In this document: positions 11,501-19,823 of the stretch, piece by piece | How the letters are laid out: the number at the start of each line of letters is the position of its first letter | Numbering within the stretch: the first letter of the stretch is position 1 | Source: Cupriavidus necator | Lineage (GTDB): Bacteria > Pseudomonadota > Gammaproteobacteria > Burkholderiales > Burkholderiaceae | NCBI GenBank assembly: GCA_022041995.1 | Contig: CP074381.1 | Location: 1,302,001-1,366,000, forward strand | Length of the DNA stretch: 64,000 nucleotides | Direction: 5' to 3' | Position numbers and translations under genes: made by a program | Notes under the pieces: model-generated | Databases searched by the model: none | Told to the model about the DNA's origin: nothing | What the model saw: the letters and a program-made list of their open reading frames with translations, nothing else

Positions 11501-11521
11501 CTGAGAATCTTAGTGAGTGCA
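11501..11521. promoter_or_regulatory. Near-palindrome upstream of the small membrane-protein gene
   Basis: The stretch CTTACTGAG-AAT-CTTAGTGAG matches its own reverse complement at 16 of 21 positions. It sits about 75 bases upstream of the 57-residue protein's start, in a locally AT-richer stretch. It could be an operator or an RNA hairpin. I cannot assign a regulator. Confidence 0.3.
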
Positions 11522-11600
11522 ATGCAGCAAAGCAATAAGGCGTCGATTGCATATGCCTGGCCTTTGTAACCGTGTGTTTCCGCGTCACGCCAGCGCCACT

Positions 11601-11629
11601 CTTGAAAACCTGCGCCTTGCCACCACCTG
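11601..11629 (+). promoter_or_regulatory. Possible sigma-32 promoter of grpE
   Basis: CTTGAAAA starting at 11601 is a perfect sigma-32 type minus-35 element about 100 bases upstream of grpE. The matching minus-10 (CCACCTGC, 14 bases further on) fits the CCCCAT consensus only partly. Heat-shock control of grpE is expected from the family; the promoter itself is tentative. Confidence 0.4.
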
Positions 11630-11704
11630 CACGGAACACGCGCCGATTTACCACCCGCGGCCAGGCCCACGGCGGGCCGCGACAATGCATTGATACGGAT
11701 CGAC

Positions 11705-12265
11705 ATGGAAGAACAGAAGCAGACGCCAACCACCCAGACGCCTACGCCCGCGGGCGATGAGGCCGCCAACGCCAGCCCGGAAACCGGTGCGCCGGAAACC
11801 GCTGCCGTGGACGACGTGGCGGCCCAGCTGGCCGCCCTGGAAGCCAAGGCGCGCGAGCATTACGACCTGTATATGCGCGCCGTTGCCGAAGGCGAGAACA
11901 TCCGCCGCCGGGCGCAGGACGATGTCGCCAAGGCGCACAAGTTCGCCATCGAGAACTTCGCCGACAATCTGCTGCCGGTGATGGACAGCCTGCAGGCCGC
12001 GCTGGCCGACGGCTCGGGCGATATCGCCAAGCTGCGCGAAGGCGTTGAACTGACTGCGCGCCAGCTGGCCGCCGCCTTTGAGCGCGGCAAGATCGTTGAA
12101 CTCAACCCGGTAGGCGAGAAATTCGACCCGCACCGCCACCAGGCTATCTCGATGGTGCCGGCGGACCAGGAGCCCAATACCGTGGTGACCGTGCTCCAGC
12201 GCGGCTACACCATTGCCGAGCGCGTGCTGCGGCCGGCGCTGGTGACGGTGTCGGCACCAAAGTAA
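11705..12265 (+). CDS. grpE: Nucleotide exchange factor GrpE
   Basis: GrpE releases ADP from DnaK and drives the chaperone cycle. The 186-residue protein has an acidic, low-complexity N-terminus rich in Thr, Pro and Ala, a long helix (about residues 40-100, with [14 protein letters not shown] and [17 protein letters not shown]) and the C-terminal beta domain with [13 protein letters not shown] and [18 protein letters not shown]. Length is typical. I chose the ATG at 11705; a TTG five codons earlier is in frame but less likely. dnaK and dnaJ are not next to it in this window. Confidence 0.96.
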   Translation: MEEQKQTPTTQTPTPAGDEAANASPETGAPETAAVDDVAAQLAALEAKAREHYDLYMRAVAEGENIRRRAQDDVAKAHKFAIENFADNLLPVMDSLQAALADGSGDIAKLREGVELTARQLAAAFERGKIVELNPVGEKFDPHRHQAISMVPADQEPNTVVTVLQRGYTIAERVLRPALVTVSAPK

Positions 12266-12354
12266 GGCGGCCCGGGGACGGCGGCGTGCCGTCCTGGATT
12301 GCGACCTGACGCCCGGTGCCGGCTGGCCCGGGCGTTTGTCATTCTGGAGCGAGC

Positions 12355-12786
12355 ATGACCACTGAACCAAGCGCTGGCTCGGCGGAGTCGTCCCCGGCTC
12401 CCCACCTCGACCGCCGCGCCTTCGAGACATTCGGCATGCGCGAGGTCGATGACGGCAGCATCGACGCGGCCATAGCCGGGGCCGGCGACGCGCTGGTGTG
12501 CGTGTTCTTCTGGGGGGTGGACTGCTTCAACTGCGAGATGGCCAAGAAGGCCATGCTGGCCAACCCCGAACCGGTCCGCGCGCTGGACCTGCACTGGCTG
12601 CATGCCAACGTCTACGCGCATCCCGGGCTGGGCCGGCGCTTTGGCCTGCATGGCATCCCGGTATTCATGTTCTTCCAGAACGGCAAGAAGCTGGGCCGCG
12701 CCACCGGCTGGCATGGCCACGGCCAGTTTGCCGCCGCGGTGGCCAATGCGCGGCTCAAGGCCAGCGGCAAGCCGCTGGCCGGCTGA
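12355..12786 (+). CDS. Thioredoxin-fold protein
   Basis: A 143-residue protein with a thioredoxin-like core: a beta strand VCVFFWG, then CFNC as the CxxC site near residue 61, and the cis-proline block FGLHGIPVFMFF later, followed by a C-terminal helix. Family members reduce or oxidise thiols; CFNC with Asp before it (WGVDCFNC) differs from the thioredoxin WCGPC, so redox tuning may differ. No signal peptide is visible, so it is probably cytoplasmic. It follows grpE at a distance of about 90 bases on the same strand. The ATG at 12355 has GGAGCGAGC in front. The substrate is unknown. Confidence 0.8.
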   Translation: MTTEPSAGSAESSPAPHLDRRAFETFGMREVDDGSIDAAIAGAGDALVCVFFWGVDCFNCEMAKKAMLANPEPVRALDLHWLHANVYAHPGLGRRFGLHGIPVFMFFQNGKKLGRATGWHGHGQFAAAVANARLKASGKPLAG

Positions 12787-12808
12787 GCGGCCTGGCCGTT
12801 CGGCGGGC

Positions 12809-14089
12809 TCAGCGGGACAGCGCGTAGCCGATTCGGAACTGCCAGGGCAGCTTGTGGTTGTAGTCCAGCAGGCTCTCGCCATAGCCGACAAAGTAGCCCG
12901 CCATCAGGTAGCCCGCGGTGCCGGGGATCAGCCGCGCCATCGGGTAGGTCAGCTGGGCGTCGACGCTGCCGTACCACTTGCGCGTGCCCTTGCGCAACGT
13001 GGCGGAGAACTCCCATGAGTCCGGGCGCCCGTAGGCAATGCCCAGGTCCATGAAGCCGCGGTAGTGGGCGATGTCGGGGTTGTCGCCCTTTTCCACATAG
13101 GCGTAGAGCTTGGGCGCGACGCGCCAGTGCCAGTCGTTCTGGTCGCCGAAGTAAAAGGTCGGTTTGACGAATACCGTATTGATGCTGCGCGATTCGTCGC
13201 CGCTGCGGCCATTGGATTCATGCTCCAGGCCGGCCGCCAGCGACAGCCGGCTGATGACGTTGTTGCGCACGCCGGTATCCGACAGGTAATAGAACAGGCT
13301 GGGCCGGTAGTTGGTGTCGCGGAACGGCTTGGACTGCTCGGACAGGTCCCACAGCGAAAACTGCGTGTAGGCCACGTACAGGTTGTCGAACAGGCGCTTC
13401 GACGCCGGATCCTCGCCCTCGAACAGGCGGTACTTGAAGCTCAGCTGGAACTTGGCGTTGGCGCCGCCATGCGCGCCGACCATGAAATACATCGGGTCGT
13501 GGAATGACAGCCGGGCGCTGTCGCGCAGGTCAGCCGGCGCGGGTGCCGCAGCGCCCGCCGTGGTGACCGGGGTGACCGGCACGACGGCGTCGTGGGCCGG
13601 CTCGGTGCCGTTCGCTGCCGGCGCTTTGCTGGCGACCGGCGCTGCAGCGGTGGCGGGTTCGCCGGGCCGCGGCAGGCGGTTCAGCGTCACCAGTACCGGC
13701 GCGGCGTCGATGCCGGTGGCATCCAGCCGCACCTGGCCGCGCAGGGCCGGCGGCAGCGCCACCGTGTAACGGATCGCGCGATGTTCGCCGCGGCGCAGGT
13801 TGACCACGGCCGGGCCAGAGACTTCGCGCCACAGCACCAGCCGCAACGGCGCCTGCAGGTCGCCCGAGGCGGTGACTTCGAGCGTGTCGGGGATCCGGTA
13901 GCGGCGCGTGGCGTCGTCGGCGCTGACCACCAGGGTCAGCGTCAGCGGCTGGTTGCCGTCGATCACGCGCGGCGGCTGCAGCAGCGCCACCCCGGCGTGG
14001 CCGGCCAGCGGCCAGGCCAGCATCAGCGACAGGCAGATCGGGGCAACGGCGCGGCCGGCGGGCCGGCGGGGAAGGGCAATACGGGGCAT
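12809..14089 (-). CDS. pldA: Outer membrane phospholipase A with N-terminal extension
   Basis: OMPLA is a calcium-dependent outer-membrane beta-barrel phospholipase that removes misplaced phospholipids. The 426-residue protein has a signal peptide (basic start, then ICLSLMLAWPLAGHAG), about 170 residues of beta-rich and Pro/Ala-rich sequence, and then the barrel. The catalytic block HESNG supplies His290 and Ser292, and the Asn in SINTVF (Asn304) completes the triad known from E. coli. The E. coli enzyme is about 270 residues long when mature, so the N-terminal extension is large. The ATG at 14089 lies directly before the signal peptide. It is convergent with the thioredoxin-fold gene. Confidence 0.9.
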   Translation of the reverse strand: MPRIALPRRPAGRAVAPICLSLMLAWPLAGHAGVALLQPPRVIDGNQPLTLTLVVSADDATRRYRIPDTLEVTASGDLQAPLRLVLWREVSGPAVVNLRRGEHRAIRYTVALPPALRGQVRLDATGIDAAPVLVTLNRLPRPGEPATAAAPVASKAPAANGTEPAHDAVVPVTPVTTAGAAAPAPADLRDSARLSFHDPMYFMVGAHGGANAKFQLSFKYRLFEGEDPASKRLFDNLYVAYTQFSLWDLSEQSKPFRDTNYRPSLFYYLSDTGVRNNVISRLSLAAGLEHESNGRSGDESRSINTVFVKPTFYFGDQNDWHWRVAPKLYAYVEKGDNPDIAHYRGFMDLGIAYGRPDSWEFSATLRKGTRKWYGSVDAQLTYPMARLIPGTAGYLMAGYFVGYGESLLDYNHKLPWQFRIGYALSR

Positions 14090-14223
14090 GGCTTGCGGGC
14101 ACCACGCCGCCATGTGACGGCAACGTGGCTAGGGAAAATACGGACCCGCAAAGCCTACCACGCACCCATCGGAGGGTTGTGACGAATTGTACGCGTCACT
14201 TTGAGGCGTGAGGCGTACCGGAG

Positions 14224-14655
14224 TTAGCGGTTGGCGCGGCGCTTGACGCAATCGACGTAGTGGTCGCCGTCGGGCGGCTGGCCGGTGCGCTGTGCCTGCC
14301 ACAACATTTCGCCCAGGCATTCCATCACCTGGTGCTGCGCGTCGTGCGGCGAGTCCAGCCGGCGCGCCAGCGCCTCATAGGCCTGGCGGATGCCGCGCGG
14401 CTGGTCGACCGAGACCTGCTCGGAGATCGACAGGTGCATCGACAGGTGCAGGAAGGGGTTGGTCTGGCCTTGCTCGGGAGTGTAGTCCTGCGACAGCGCA
14501 CCTTCGGTGTCGCGCAGCAGGCCGTGGTACTCGGGGTGCTCGCCGATCCAGTCGACGGCGATGGCTTCCAGCGGGGTCAGCACGCCGCCTGTGAGCTGCT
14601 TCTGCCAGGCATCGCAGAAGAACCGGCGGACTTCTTCTCGTGAGGGATTAAACAT
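14224..14655 (-). CDS. DUF1841 family protein
   Basis: A 143-residue cytoplasmic protein that begins MFNPSREEVRRFF and contains NPFLHLSMHLSISEQVS and DQPRGIR, the conserved blocks of the DUF1841 family found in beta- and gammaproteobacteria. Its role is unknown. The histidine-rich central block (HLSMHL) might bind metal, but that is only a suggestion. I chose the ATG at 14655 because the family begins there; the frame is open further upstream. It is divergent from the EamA transporter gene and follows no obvious operon. Confidence 0.85.
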   Translation of the reverse strand: MFNPSREEVRRFFCDAWQKQLTGGVLTPLEAIAVDWIGEHPEYHGLLRDTEGALSQDYTPEQGQTNPFLHLSMHLSISEQVSVDQPRGIRQAYEALARRLDSPHDAQHQVMECLGEMLWQAQRTGQPPDGDHYVDCVKRRANR

Positions 14656-14756
14656 GGTGGCGACATTGTAAACGAGGGCCGCGGACCGCGCTGGAGGCCC
14701 CGTGGTTGCAAGCGGCGCCAAGTAGAATGCGGGATCGCCGACTGCCTGCCCGCCCG

Positions 14757-15695
14757 ATGACTGCTTCCGCCCAAACCGCCCCGGACTACGCCCGCGACAA
14801 GCTGGCCGGCGTGCTGCTGATCGCGCTGTCGGCCAGCGCCTTTGGCGCCATGGCGATCTTCGCGCGCTTTGCCTACGCGGCCGGCGCGGATGTCTACGGG
14901 CTGCTGCTGGTGCGCTTCGTGCTGGCAGCCGCTGCGCTGGCCTGGGTGATGCGCACGCGCGGCATCGCCTTGCCGCCGTGGCGCCGCGTGCTGGCGCTGG
15001 CGGCGATGGGCGGCATCGGCTATGTCGGCCAGTCGTTCTGCTTCTTCAGCGCGCTCAATCATGCGCAGGCCAGCCTGGTGGCGCTGTTGCTGTATCTGTA
15101 TCCGCTGTTCGTGACGATCCTGGCGGCGGTCTTCCTGAAGGAGCGGCTGACCACTGCCGCGGTGGTCGCGCTGGTGCTGTGCTCGGCAGGCGCCGGCCTG
15201 ACCGTCGGCGGCGGCGAGGGCTCGCCGCTGGGTATCGCGCTGGGGCTGGCGGCGGCGGTGATCTACTCGGTCTATATCATCGTCGGCGCGCGCGTGACCG
15301 CCGGCGTCAACCCGATCGCCACCACCACGGTGATCTGCACCGTGGCGGCGCTGGTCTACGGTGCCGTCGGCCTGCTGCGGATGGGGGCGGGCGCGCCGCC
15401 GCAGTTCCCGGCCACTGCCGGCGGCTGGCTGGCGCTGGCGGGCATCGCGCTGCTGTCGACGGTGCTGGCGATCCTGACCTTCTTCGCCGGCCTGCAGCGG
15501 CTGGGCGCGGCGCAGGCGTCGATGCTGTCGACGCTGGAGCCGGTAGTCACCGTGCTGCTGGCCGCGCTGCTGCTGGGCGAGCATATCGGCGCGGCGCAGG
15601 CCGTTGGCGGCGGGCTGATCCTGGCCGGCGTGCTGTGGCTGACCCGCCGGGGCAGTGCGCCGGCGCCGGCCCGCGCCGATATGCAAGGGAATTGA
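14757..15695 (+). CDS. EamA/DMT family transporter
   Basis: A 312-residue inner-membrane protein with about ten hydrophobic segments arranged as two repeated EamA units, the fold of the drug/metabolite transporter superfamily. The first unit starts at [21 protein letters not shown] and the second at [20 protein letters not shown]. Conserved family features include [13 protein letters not shown] and the late [18 protein letters not shown] block. Members export amino acids, metabolites or drugs; I cannot name the substrate. The ATG at 14757 is chosen; another in-frame ATG lies ten codons upstream. Confidence 0.88.
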   Translation: MTASAQTAPDYARDKLAGVLLIALSASAFGAMAIFARFAYAAGADVYGLLLVRFVLAAAALAWVMRTRGIALPPWRRVLALAAMGGIGYVGQSFCFFSALNHAQASLVALLLYLYPLFVTILAAVFLKERLTTAAVVALVLCSAGAGLTVGGGEGSPLGIALGLAAAVIYSVYIIVGARVTAGVNPIATTTVICTVAALVYGAVGLLRMGAGAPPQFPATAGGWLALAGIALLSTVLAILTFFAGLQRLGAAQASMLSTLEPVVTVLLAALLLGEHIGAAQAVGGGLILAGVLWLTRRGSAPAPARADMQGN

Positions 15696-15783
15696 ACGGG
15701 TTGCTCAAAGGCGCTGTCGTGGGGCGCACAAACCGTTGGGTACAATCGCCCCTTCTCTCAAATCTCGTACAGGAAAGAAGCGC

Positions 15784-16371
15784 ATGTCCCAGATCGACAA
15801 CGCCGCGCTGGCGCAGCTGTTCACCGAAGCCCGCACGCACAACGTGTGGCAGGACCGCCACGTAGACGACGCCGTGCTGCACCAGATCTATGAAGCGATG
15901 AAGTTCGGCCCGACCGCTGCCAACAGCAGCCCGGCGCGCATCGTGTTCGTCAAGAGCGCTGCCGAGAAGGCGCGCCTGGTGGACTGCGTGTCGGCCGGCA
16001 ACGTCGACAAGACCCGTTCGGCGCCGGTGACGGCCATCATCGCCTTCGACACCGCCTTCCACGACCAGCTGCCCAAGCTGTTCCCGCACGCCGATGCCCG
16101 TTCCTGGTATGCCGGCAACGCCGCGAAGATCGCCCGCGACGCACTGGTGAACAGCTCGCTGCAAGGCGGCTACTTCATCCTGGCGGCGCGCGCGCTGGGC
16201 CTGGACTGCGGCCCGATGGGCGGCTTCGATGCCGACAAGGTCAACGCAGCCTTCTTCCCCGATGGCAAATGGCAGGTCAACTTCCTGTGCAACCTGGGCT
16301 ACGGTGAGGCCGACAAGCTGTTCCCGCGCGGCCCGCGCCTGTCGTTCGACGAAGCCTGCCGCATCGTCTGA
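15784..16371 (+). CDS. RutE-like nitroreductase family protein (putative malonic semialdehyde reductase)
   Basis: A 195-residue FMN-dependent oxidoreductase of the nitroreductase fold. The N-terminal [19 protein letters not shown] block binds FMN and phosphate, and [23 protein letters not shown] is the second conserved block. The closest named relative I recognise is RutE/HadB, which reduces malonic semialdehyde to 3-hydroxypropionate in uracil breakdown. The other rut genes are absent here, so the physiological substrate is open. A good ribosome site (AGGAAAG) precedes the ATG. A long bidirectional terminator follows. Confidence 0.85.
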   Translation: MSQIDNAALAQLFTEARTHNVWQDRHVDDAVLHQIYEAMKFGPTAANSSPARIVFVKSAAEKARLVDCVSAGNVDKTRSAPVTAIIAFDTAFHDQLPKLFPHADARSWYAGNAAKIARDALVNSSLQGGYFILAARALGLDCGPMGGFDADKVNAAFFPDGKWQVNFLCNLGYGEADKLFPRGPRLSFDEACRIV

Positions 16372-16390
16372 CCGCGCTGCGCAGCAACGG

Positions 16391-16437
16391 TGCCAGAACA
16401 AAAAAGCGACCCGCCGTGGTCGCTTTTTTGTCTGGCA
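16391..16437. terminator. Bidirectional intrinsic terminator
   Basis: A long inverted repeat (TGCCAGA and AAAAAAGCGACC pairing with GGTCGCTTTTTT and TCTGGCA) sits between two convergent genes. The A/T runs on both flanks of the GC stem let it stop transcription from the nitroreductase gene and from the Coq4-hydrolase-monooxygenase operon. Confidence 0.88.
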
Positions 16438-16450
16438 CGCGGCAGCGGCT

Positions 16451-17176
16451 TCAGGCCGTCCACTCCTGCACGGGATGGCAGGCCAGGTAGCGCTGGGGTT
16501 CGGCAATGCCAAGCCGCGCGCGGGCCGCGTCGATGGGTTCATGCAGCAGCTTCTCATAGTCCTCGCCCAACAGCCATCGGGCGCGGCGGCCCAGCCGGTA
16601 GCCCTCCAGCACGGCCCGCGCAAAGGCCAGGCTGCCGCTCACGCGCAGGCTCTTCAGCGACGCCGCGATGGCGATGAAGGCCCAGCCCTTGCCGCCGGTC
16701 TGAGCATAGCTGAATGCCACCAGTGCGGCTTCGCCAAGGCTTTCATCGGCCCGGTAGCCCGTGAGCACATGCCAGATGTCGTGGATGTCGCGCGTACGCC
16801 GGCCGAACCACATATAGGCGTCCTCGACCACCGGCTCCTGGTCCAGGTTCGAGACCTTGGCCAGCCCGTCAGCGCTGTAGCCGGTTTGTTCCAGGAACGC
16901 GCGATAGGCCGCGCCCACCGTGCCCGGTGCGAACCTGGCCACGTAGGCGGGATCGGACAGACGCTCCGCCAGTTCGATGCGCTGGTAGACCATGCGCCGC
17001 CCGTCGGGCGTGCTCAGCAGACGGTTGAAGTTGCGGGGCATGGACGGCCCGTTGAGCGCGCGCATGATGCGGAACACCTGCTCCGTGTCGTTGCCATTCG
17101 CCATCAGCTTGCGAACCGCCTTGAGCGCGGTGAAGACATCCTGCTTGTAGGGGTTGGAACCGGTCGGGGTGGCCAT
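16451..17176 (-). CDS. Coq4 family protein
   Basis: A 241-residue soluble protein of the Coq4 family. The conserved metal-binding motif HDIWHVLTGY lies near residue 130, followed by GEAALVAFSYAQ. Coq4 proteins act in ubiquinone synthesis, where eukaryotic COQ4 is linked to removal of the ring C1 carboxylate; bacterial members often have other contexts. Here the gene is the third of an apparent operon with an EthA-like Baeyer-Villiger monooxygenase and an alpha/beta hydrolase, starting 17 bases after the hydrolase stop. That context suggests a role in breakdown of an organic compound and not only quinone synthesis, which is inference. A strong terminator follows. Confidence 0.85.
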   Translation of the reverse strand: MATPTGSNPYKQDVFTALKAVRKLMANGNDTEQVFRIMRALNGPSMPRNFNRLLSTPDGRRMVYQRIELAERLSDPAYVARFAPGTVGAAYRAFLEQTGYSADGLAKVSNLDQEPVVEDAYMWFGRRTRDIHDIWHVLTGYRADESLGEAALVAFSYAQTGGKGWAFIAIAASLKSLRVSGSLAFARAVLEGYRLGRRARWLLGEDYEKLLHEPIDAARARLGIAEPQRYLACHPVQEWTA

Positions 17177-17193
17177 GGGTGGGGCTCCGTGGA

Positions 17194-18176
17194 TCAGGCG
17201 ACCTGCGCCTGGGCCGGTGCGGATACATGCAGCCGGGCGGCGGCGTCGCGGACGAAATCGACGCTGGTATCGATGGCGGTCACTGGCAGCATATGCCCGC
17301 CGCTGACCAATGTCAGCGTGGCGCCCGGGACCTTGGCGACAAGCGCTTCGCCATGCTCGGCGAAGTCCAGGATGCGGTCTTCGCGGCCGTAGAGGACACT
17401 GACCGGCGCGCGCAGCGTGCCGTAGCGGTGCAGCAGCGCCGGCAGGCTATGCGCGGCACCGATCAGGTCTTCGGACGCGGCCAGGAAGTGGCAGGGCCGC
17501 AGCGCCAGCAAGCCGCCTCCGCGCGTCGGGAAGTCGTCCGGCACCGGGTCCGGGCCGAACACGATGTCCATGACGGCTTCGCGGCGCCGTATCGACATCG
17601 GCACCACCAGTGTCCACGCCATCAGCCGGCGCAGCCAAGCACTGTGCACGGTCATGGCCTGGAATACCGGCGAGATCGCCTTGGGCGGGTGCGTGAGCGG
17701 CGCGATCAGTGCCAGCCCGCCCACGCGTTCGGGTGGTGGATGGCCAGCGCCAGCGCAATCGCACCACCGAGCGAATGGCCCACCACCAGCGGACGCTCCA
17801 GGCCAAGCTTGTCGCACAGCGCGGCGAGCGCGGCGGCCTGCGCCGGCAAGTCCGCGGCGCTGCCCGGCGTGCGTGTGGAGTGGCCCGCGCCGGGCCGGTC
17901 GACGGCGATCACGCGGAAGTGCTCGGCAAGCGGCTCGATCATGCCGTAGCCAAAATTCTCGAGCTGGCCGGACAGGCCATGGACCAGCAGCACCGCCGGG
18001 CCCTGGCCGCGCTCCACCACATGCAGCCGCGCGCCGGGCACGTCGACAAAGCGGCCGGGCGGCGGCATGGCGGCTTCGATGCGCCGGGCGGTGCGCCACG
18101 TGTACAGGTACAGCGACGCGCCCAGCACCAGGATCAGCCCGATCAGCACCGCCAAGACGGTCAGGACGATGCTCAT
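17194..18176 (-). CDS. Alpha/beta hydrolase, interrupted by an apparent 1-base deletion
   Basis: An alpha/beta hydrolase of 327 residues once one base is restored. An N-terminal hydrophobic anchor (MSIVLTVLAVLIGLILVLG) precedes the hydrolase domain with the oxyanion block LLVHGLSG, the nucleophile elbow GHSLGGA, an Asp in YGREDRIL and the final His in SGGHMLPV. The first part reads in one frame to HHPNAW and the rest in the next frame from ERVGGLALIAP. Restoring one base in the G run at 17731-17733 (C on the coding strand) gives an unbroken protein, so a sequencing error is more likely than a real mutation. The start overlaps the monooxygenase stop in ATGA. It may hydrolyse the ester made by that enzyme. 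Confidence 0.82.
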
Positions 18177-19738
18177 GATTGCACCTCGCCGGCGGCAACG
18201 GCCGGCACCGTGTTGTTGTCCGTGGTGTCCTGGCTGTCCCGGTGCGCCCGGTGTGCCAGGGGAGAGGGCGGCGGGACATCGAACTGCAACACGCCGTCTG
18301 CGATGCGCCCGTGCCGGATCGTCAGCAGGTCTTGCAGGTAGTTCTGGTGCACGCGCCATGGCTTGCGATGACCTTGCCGGGGCAGCACGGTGGCGGCACG
18401 CTGCACGTAGCCTGAGGTGAAATCCAGGAACGGGGTCGGCTCTACGTCAGCGGGGGCGCGCGGCACGGCGATGCGGTGGGCGTGGCGATCCATATGACGC
18501 AGCAGGCGGCACACGTACTCGGCCGTGAGGTCGGCCTTGAGCGTCCACGAGGCATTGGTGTACCCGAAGGCCAGCACCAGGTTGGGCACATCGCTCAGCA
18601 TCATCCCCTTGTAGGCCAGGCATTCGGCGGGGCGGCGCGCGTGGCCGTCCACGGTGAGCGCAATGTCGCCCAGCATGTTCAGCTTCAGGCCCGTGGCCAC
18701 CACCACGACATCCGCGGCCAGCGTCTTGCCGCTGGCCAGCACGATGCCGTCTTCGGTGAACCGGTCGATGGTGTCGGTCACCACCGAGGCGCGCCCGTCG
18801 CGGAGCGCGCGGAACAGGTCGCCGTCGGGCACCAGGCACAGGCGCTGGTCCCAGGGCCTGTAGCGGGGCGTGAAGTGGGTGCCGACGTCATAGCCTGGCG
18901 CCAGTTGCGCTGCCGCCATGCCGATCAGGCGCTGCCTGACGCGGTCCGGCCGGCGCCGCGCCAGCTGGAAGAACATCATGCCCAGCAGCACGTTCTTCCA
19001 GCGCGTGGCGGCGTAGGCCAGCCGCTCCGGCAGCACGCGGCGCAGCTTGCGGGCGATGGCGTCTTCGCCGGGACGCGTCACGATATAGGTGGGCGAGCGC
19101 TGCAGCATCGTCACGTGCGCCGCGCTTTTTGCCATGGCCGGCACCAGCGTGACCGCCGTGGCGCCGCTGCCGATCACCACCACGCGCTTGCCCGCGTAGT
19201 CGAGCGATTCGTCCCAGAACTGCGGATGCACCATGCTGCCGCGGAATTGCGCTTCGCCTGCAAATTCGGGCCGGTGGCCCTCGGCATAGCTGTAATAGCC
19301 TGCGCACACATAGAGCAAGCGTGTGCGCAGGCGCAGCCGGCTGCGGTCCGCCGTGCGTTCGGCTTCGACCGTCCAGCAGGCTTCGCCGCTGTCCCATGCC
19401 GCGCTGACGACCTGATGGCCGAAGCGGATATGCGACGTGATGCCGGCCTCTTCAGCGGTTTCGCGGATGTAGGCGCGAATCGACGGCCCGTCGGCGATGG
19501 CCTTGGCGCCGCGCCAGGGCTTGAAGCGGTAGCCCAGCGTGTACATGTCCGAATCCGAGCGGATGCCGGGGTAGCGGAACAGGTCCCAGGTGCCGCCCAT
19601 GGCCTCGCGCGCCTCCAGGATGGCGTAGCGCTTGCCGGGGCAGCGCATTTGCAGCTGGCGCGCGGCGCCGATGCCGGACAGGCCGGCGCCTACGATCAGG
19701 ACATCAAGGACTGCGTCATCGGAACTTGGGGCGGTCAT
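18173..19738 (-). CDS. EthA-like flavin-containing (Baeyer-Villiger) monooxygenase
   Basis: A 521-residue FAD/NADPH monooxygenase. The FAD Rossmann motif GAGLSGIG lies near the N-terminus, then MGGTWDLFRYPGIRSDSDMY, the Baeyer-Villiger fingerprint-like FRGSMVHPQFWDE, and the NADPH motif GSGATAV. The whole chain closely follows the pattern of mycobacterial EthA as I remember it, including HVTMLQRSPTYIV and YTNASWTLKADL. These enzymes insert oxygen next to a ketone to give an ester, or oxidise sulphur. It starts an operon with a hydrolase (ATGA overlap) and a Coq4-family gene, and is divergent from a TetR gene, the same arrangement as ethA-ethR. The ATG at 19738 follows the promoter and operator described separately. 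Confidence 0.92.
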   Translation of the reverse strand: MTAPSSDDAVLDVLIVGAGLSGIGAARQLQMRCPGKRYAILEAREAMGGTWDLFRYPGIRSDSDMYTLGYRFKPWRGAKAIADGPSIRAYIRETAEEAGITSHIRFGHQVVSAAWDSGEACWTVEAERTADRSRLRLRTRLLYVCAGYYSYAEGHRPEFAGEAQFRGSMVHPQFWDESLDYAGKRVVVIGSGATAVTLVPAMAKSAAHVTMLQRSPTYIVTRPGEDAIARKLRRVLPERLAYAATRWKNVLLGMMFFQLARRRPDRVRQRLIGMAAAQLAPGYDVGTHFTPRYRPWDQRLCLVPDGDLFRALRDGRASVVTDTIDRFTEDGIVLASGKTLAADVVVVATGLKLNMLGDIALTVDGHARRPAECLAYKGMMLSDVPNLVLAFGYTNASWTLKADLTAEYVCRLLRHMDRHAHRIAVPRAPADVEPTPFLDFTSGYVQRAATVLPRQGHRKPWRVHQNYLQDLLTIRHGRIADGVLQFDVPPPSPLAHRAHRDSQDTTDNNTVPAVAAGEVQS

Positions 19739-19760
19739 GGGGGAATCCGGACGAGTGGCG

Positions 19761-19786
19761 CTTCTGACAACATAGATTGTCAGAAG
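19761..19786. promoter_or_regulatory. Palindromic operator between the monooxygenase and tetR genes
   Basis: Perfect 10-base inverted repeats, CTTCTGACAA and TTGTCAGAAG, flank a 6-base centre. A further half site TCTGACAAT lies at 19802-19810. On the minus strand a promoter for the monooxygenase can be read (TTGCCG, 17 bases, TATGTT), and its minus-10 lies inside the palindrome. This fits binding by the adjacent TetR protein and repression of both directions. The palindrome is seen; the regulator is inferred from position. Confidence 0.75.
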
Positions 19787-19823
19787 CGATCCGGCAAGTA
19801 ATCTGACAATAGGGAATGCCATA

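Noticed and set aside
8412..12265. CIRCE elements near hrcA or grpE
   Set aside because: I searched for TTAGCACTC and GAGTGCTAA by eye and found no convincing copy.
15741..15746. TACAAT as a promoter for the nitroreductase gene
   Set aside because: No acceptable minus-35 at 16-18 bases; too weak to list as a feature.
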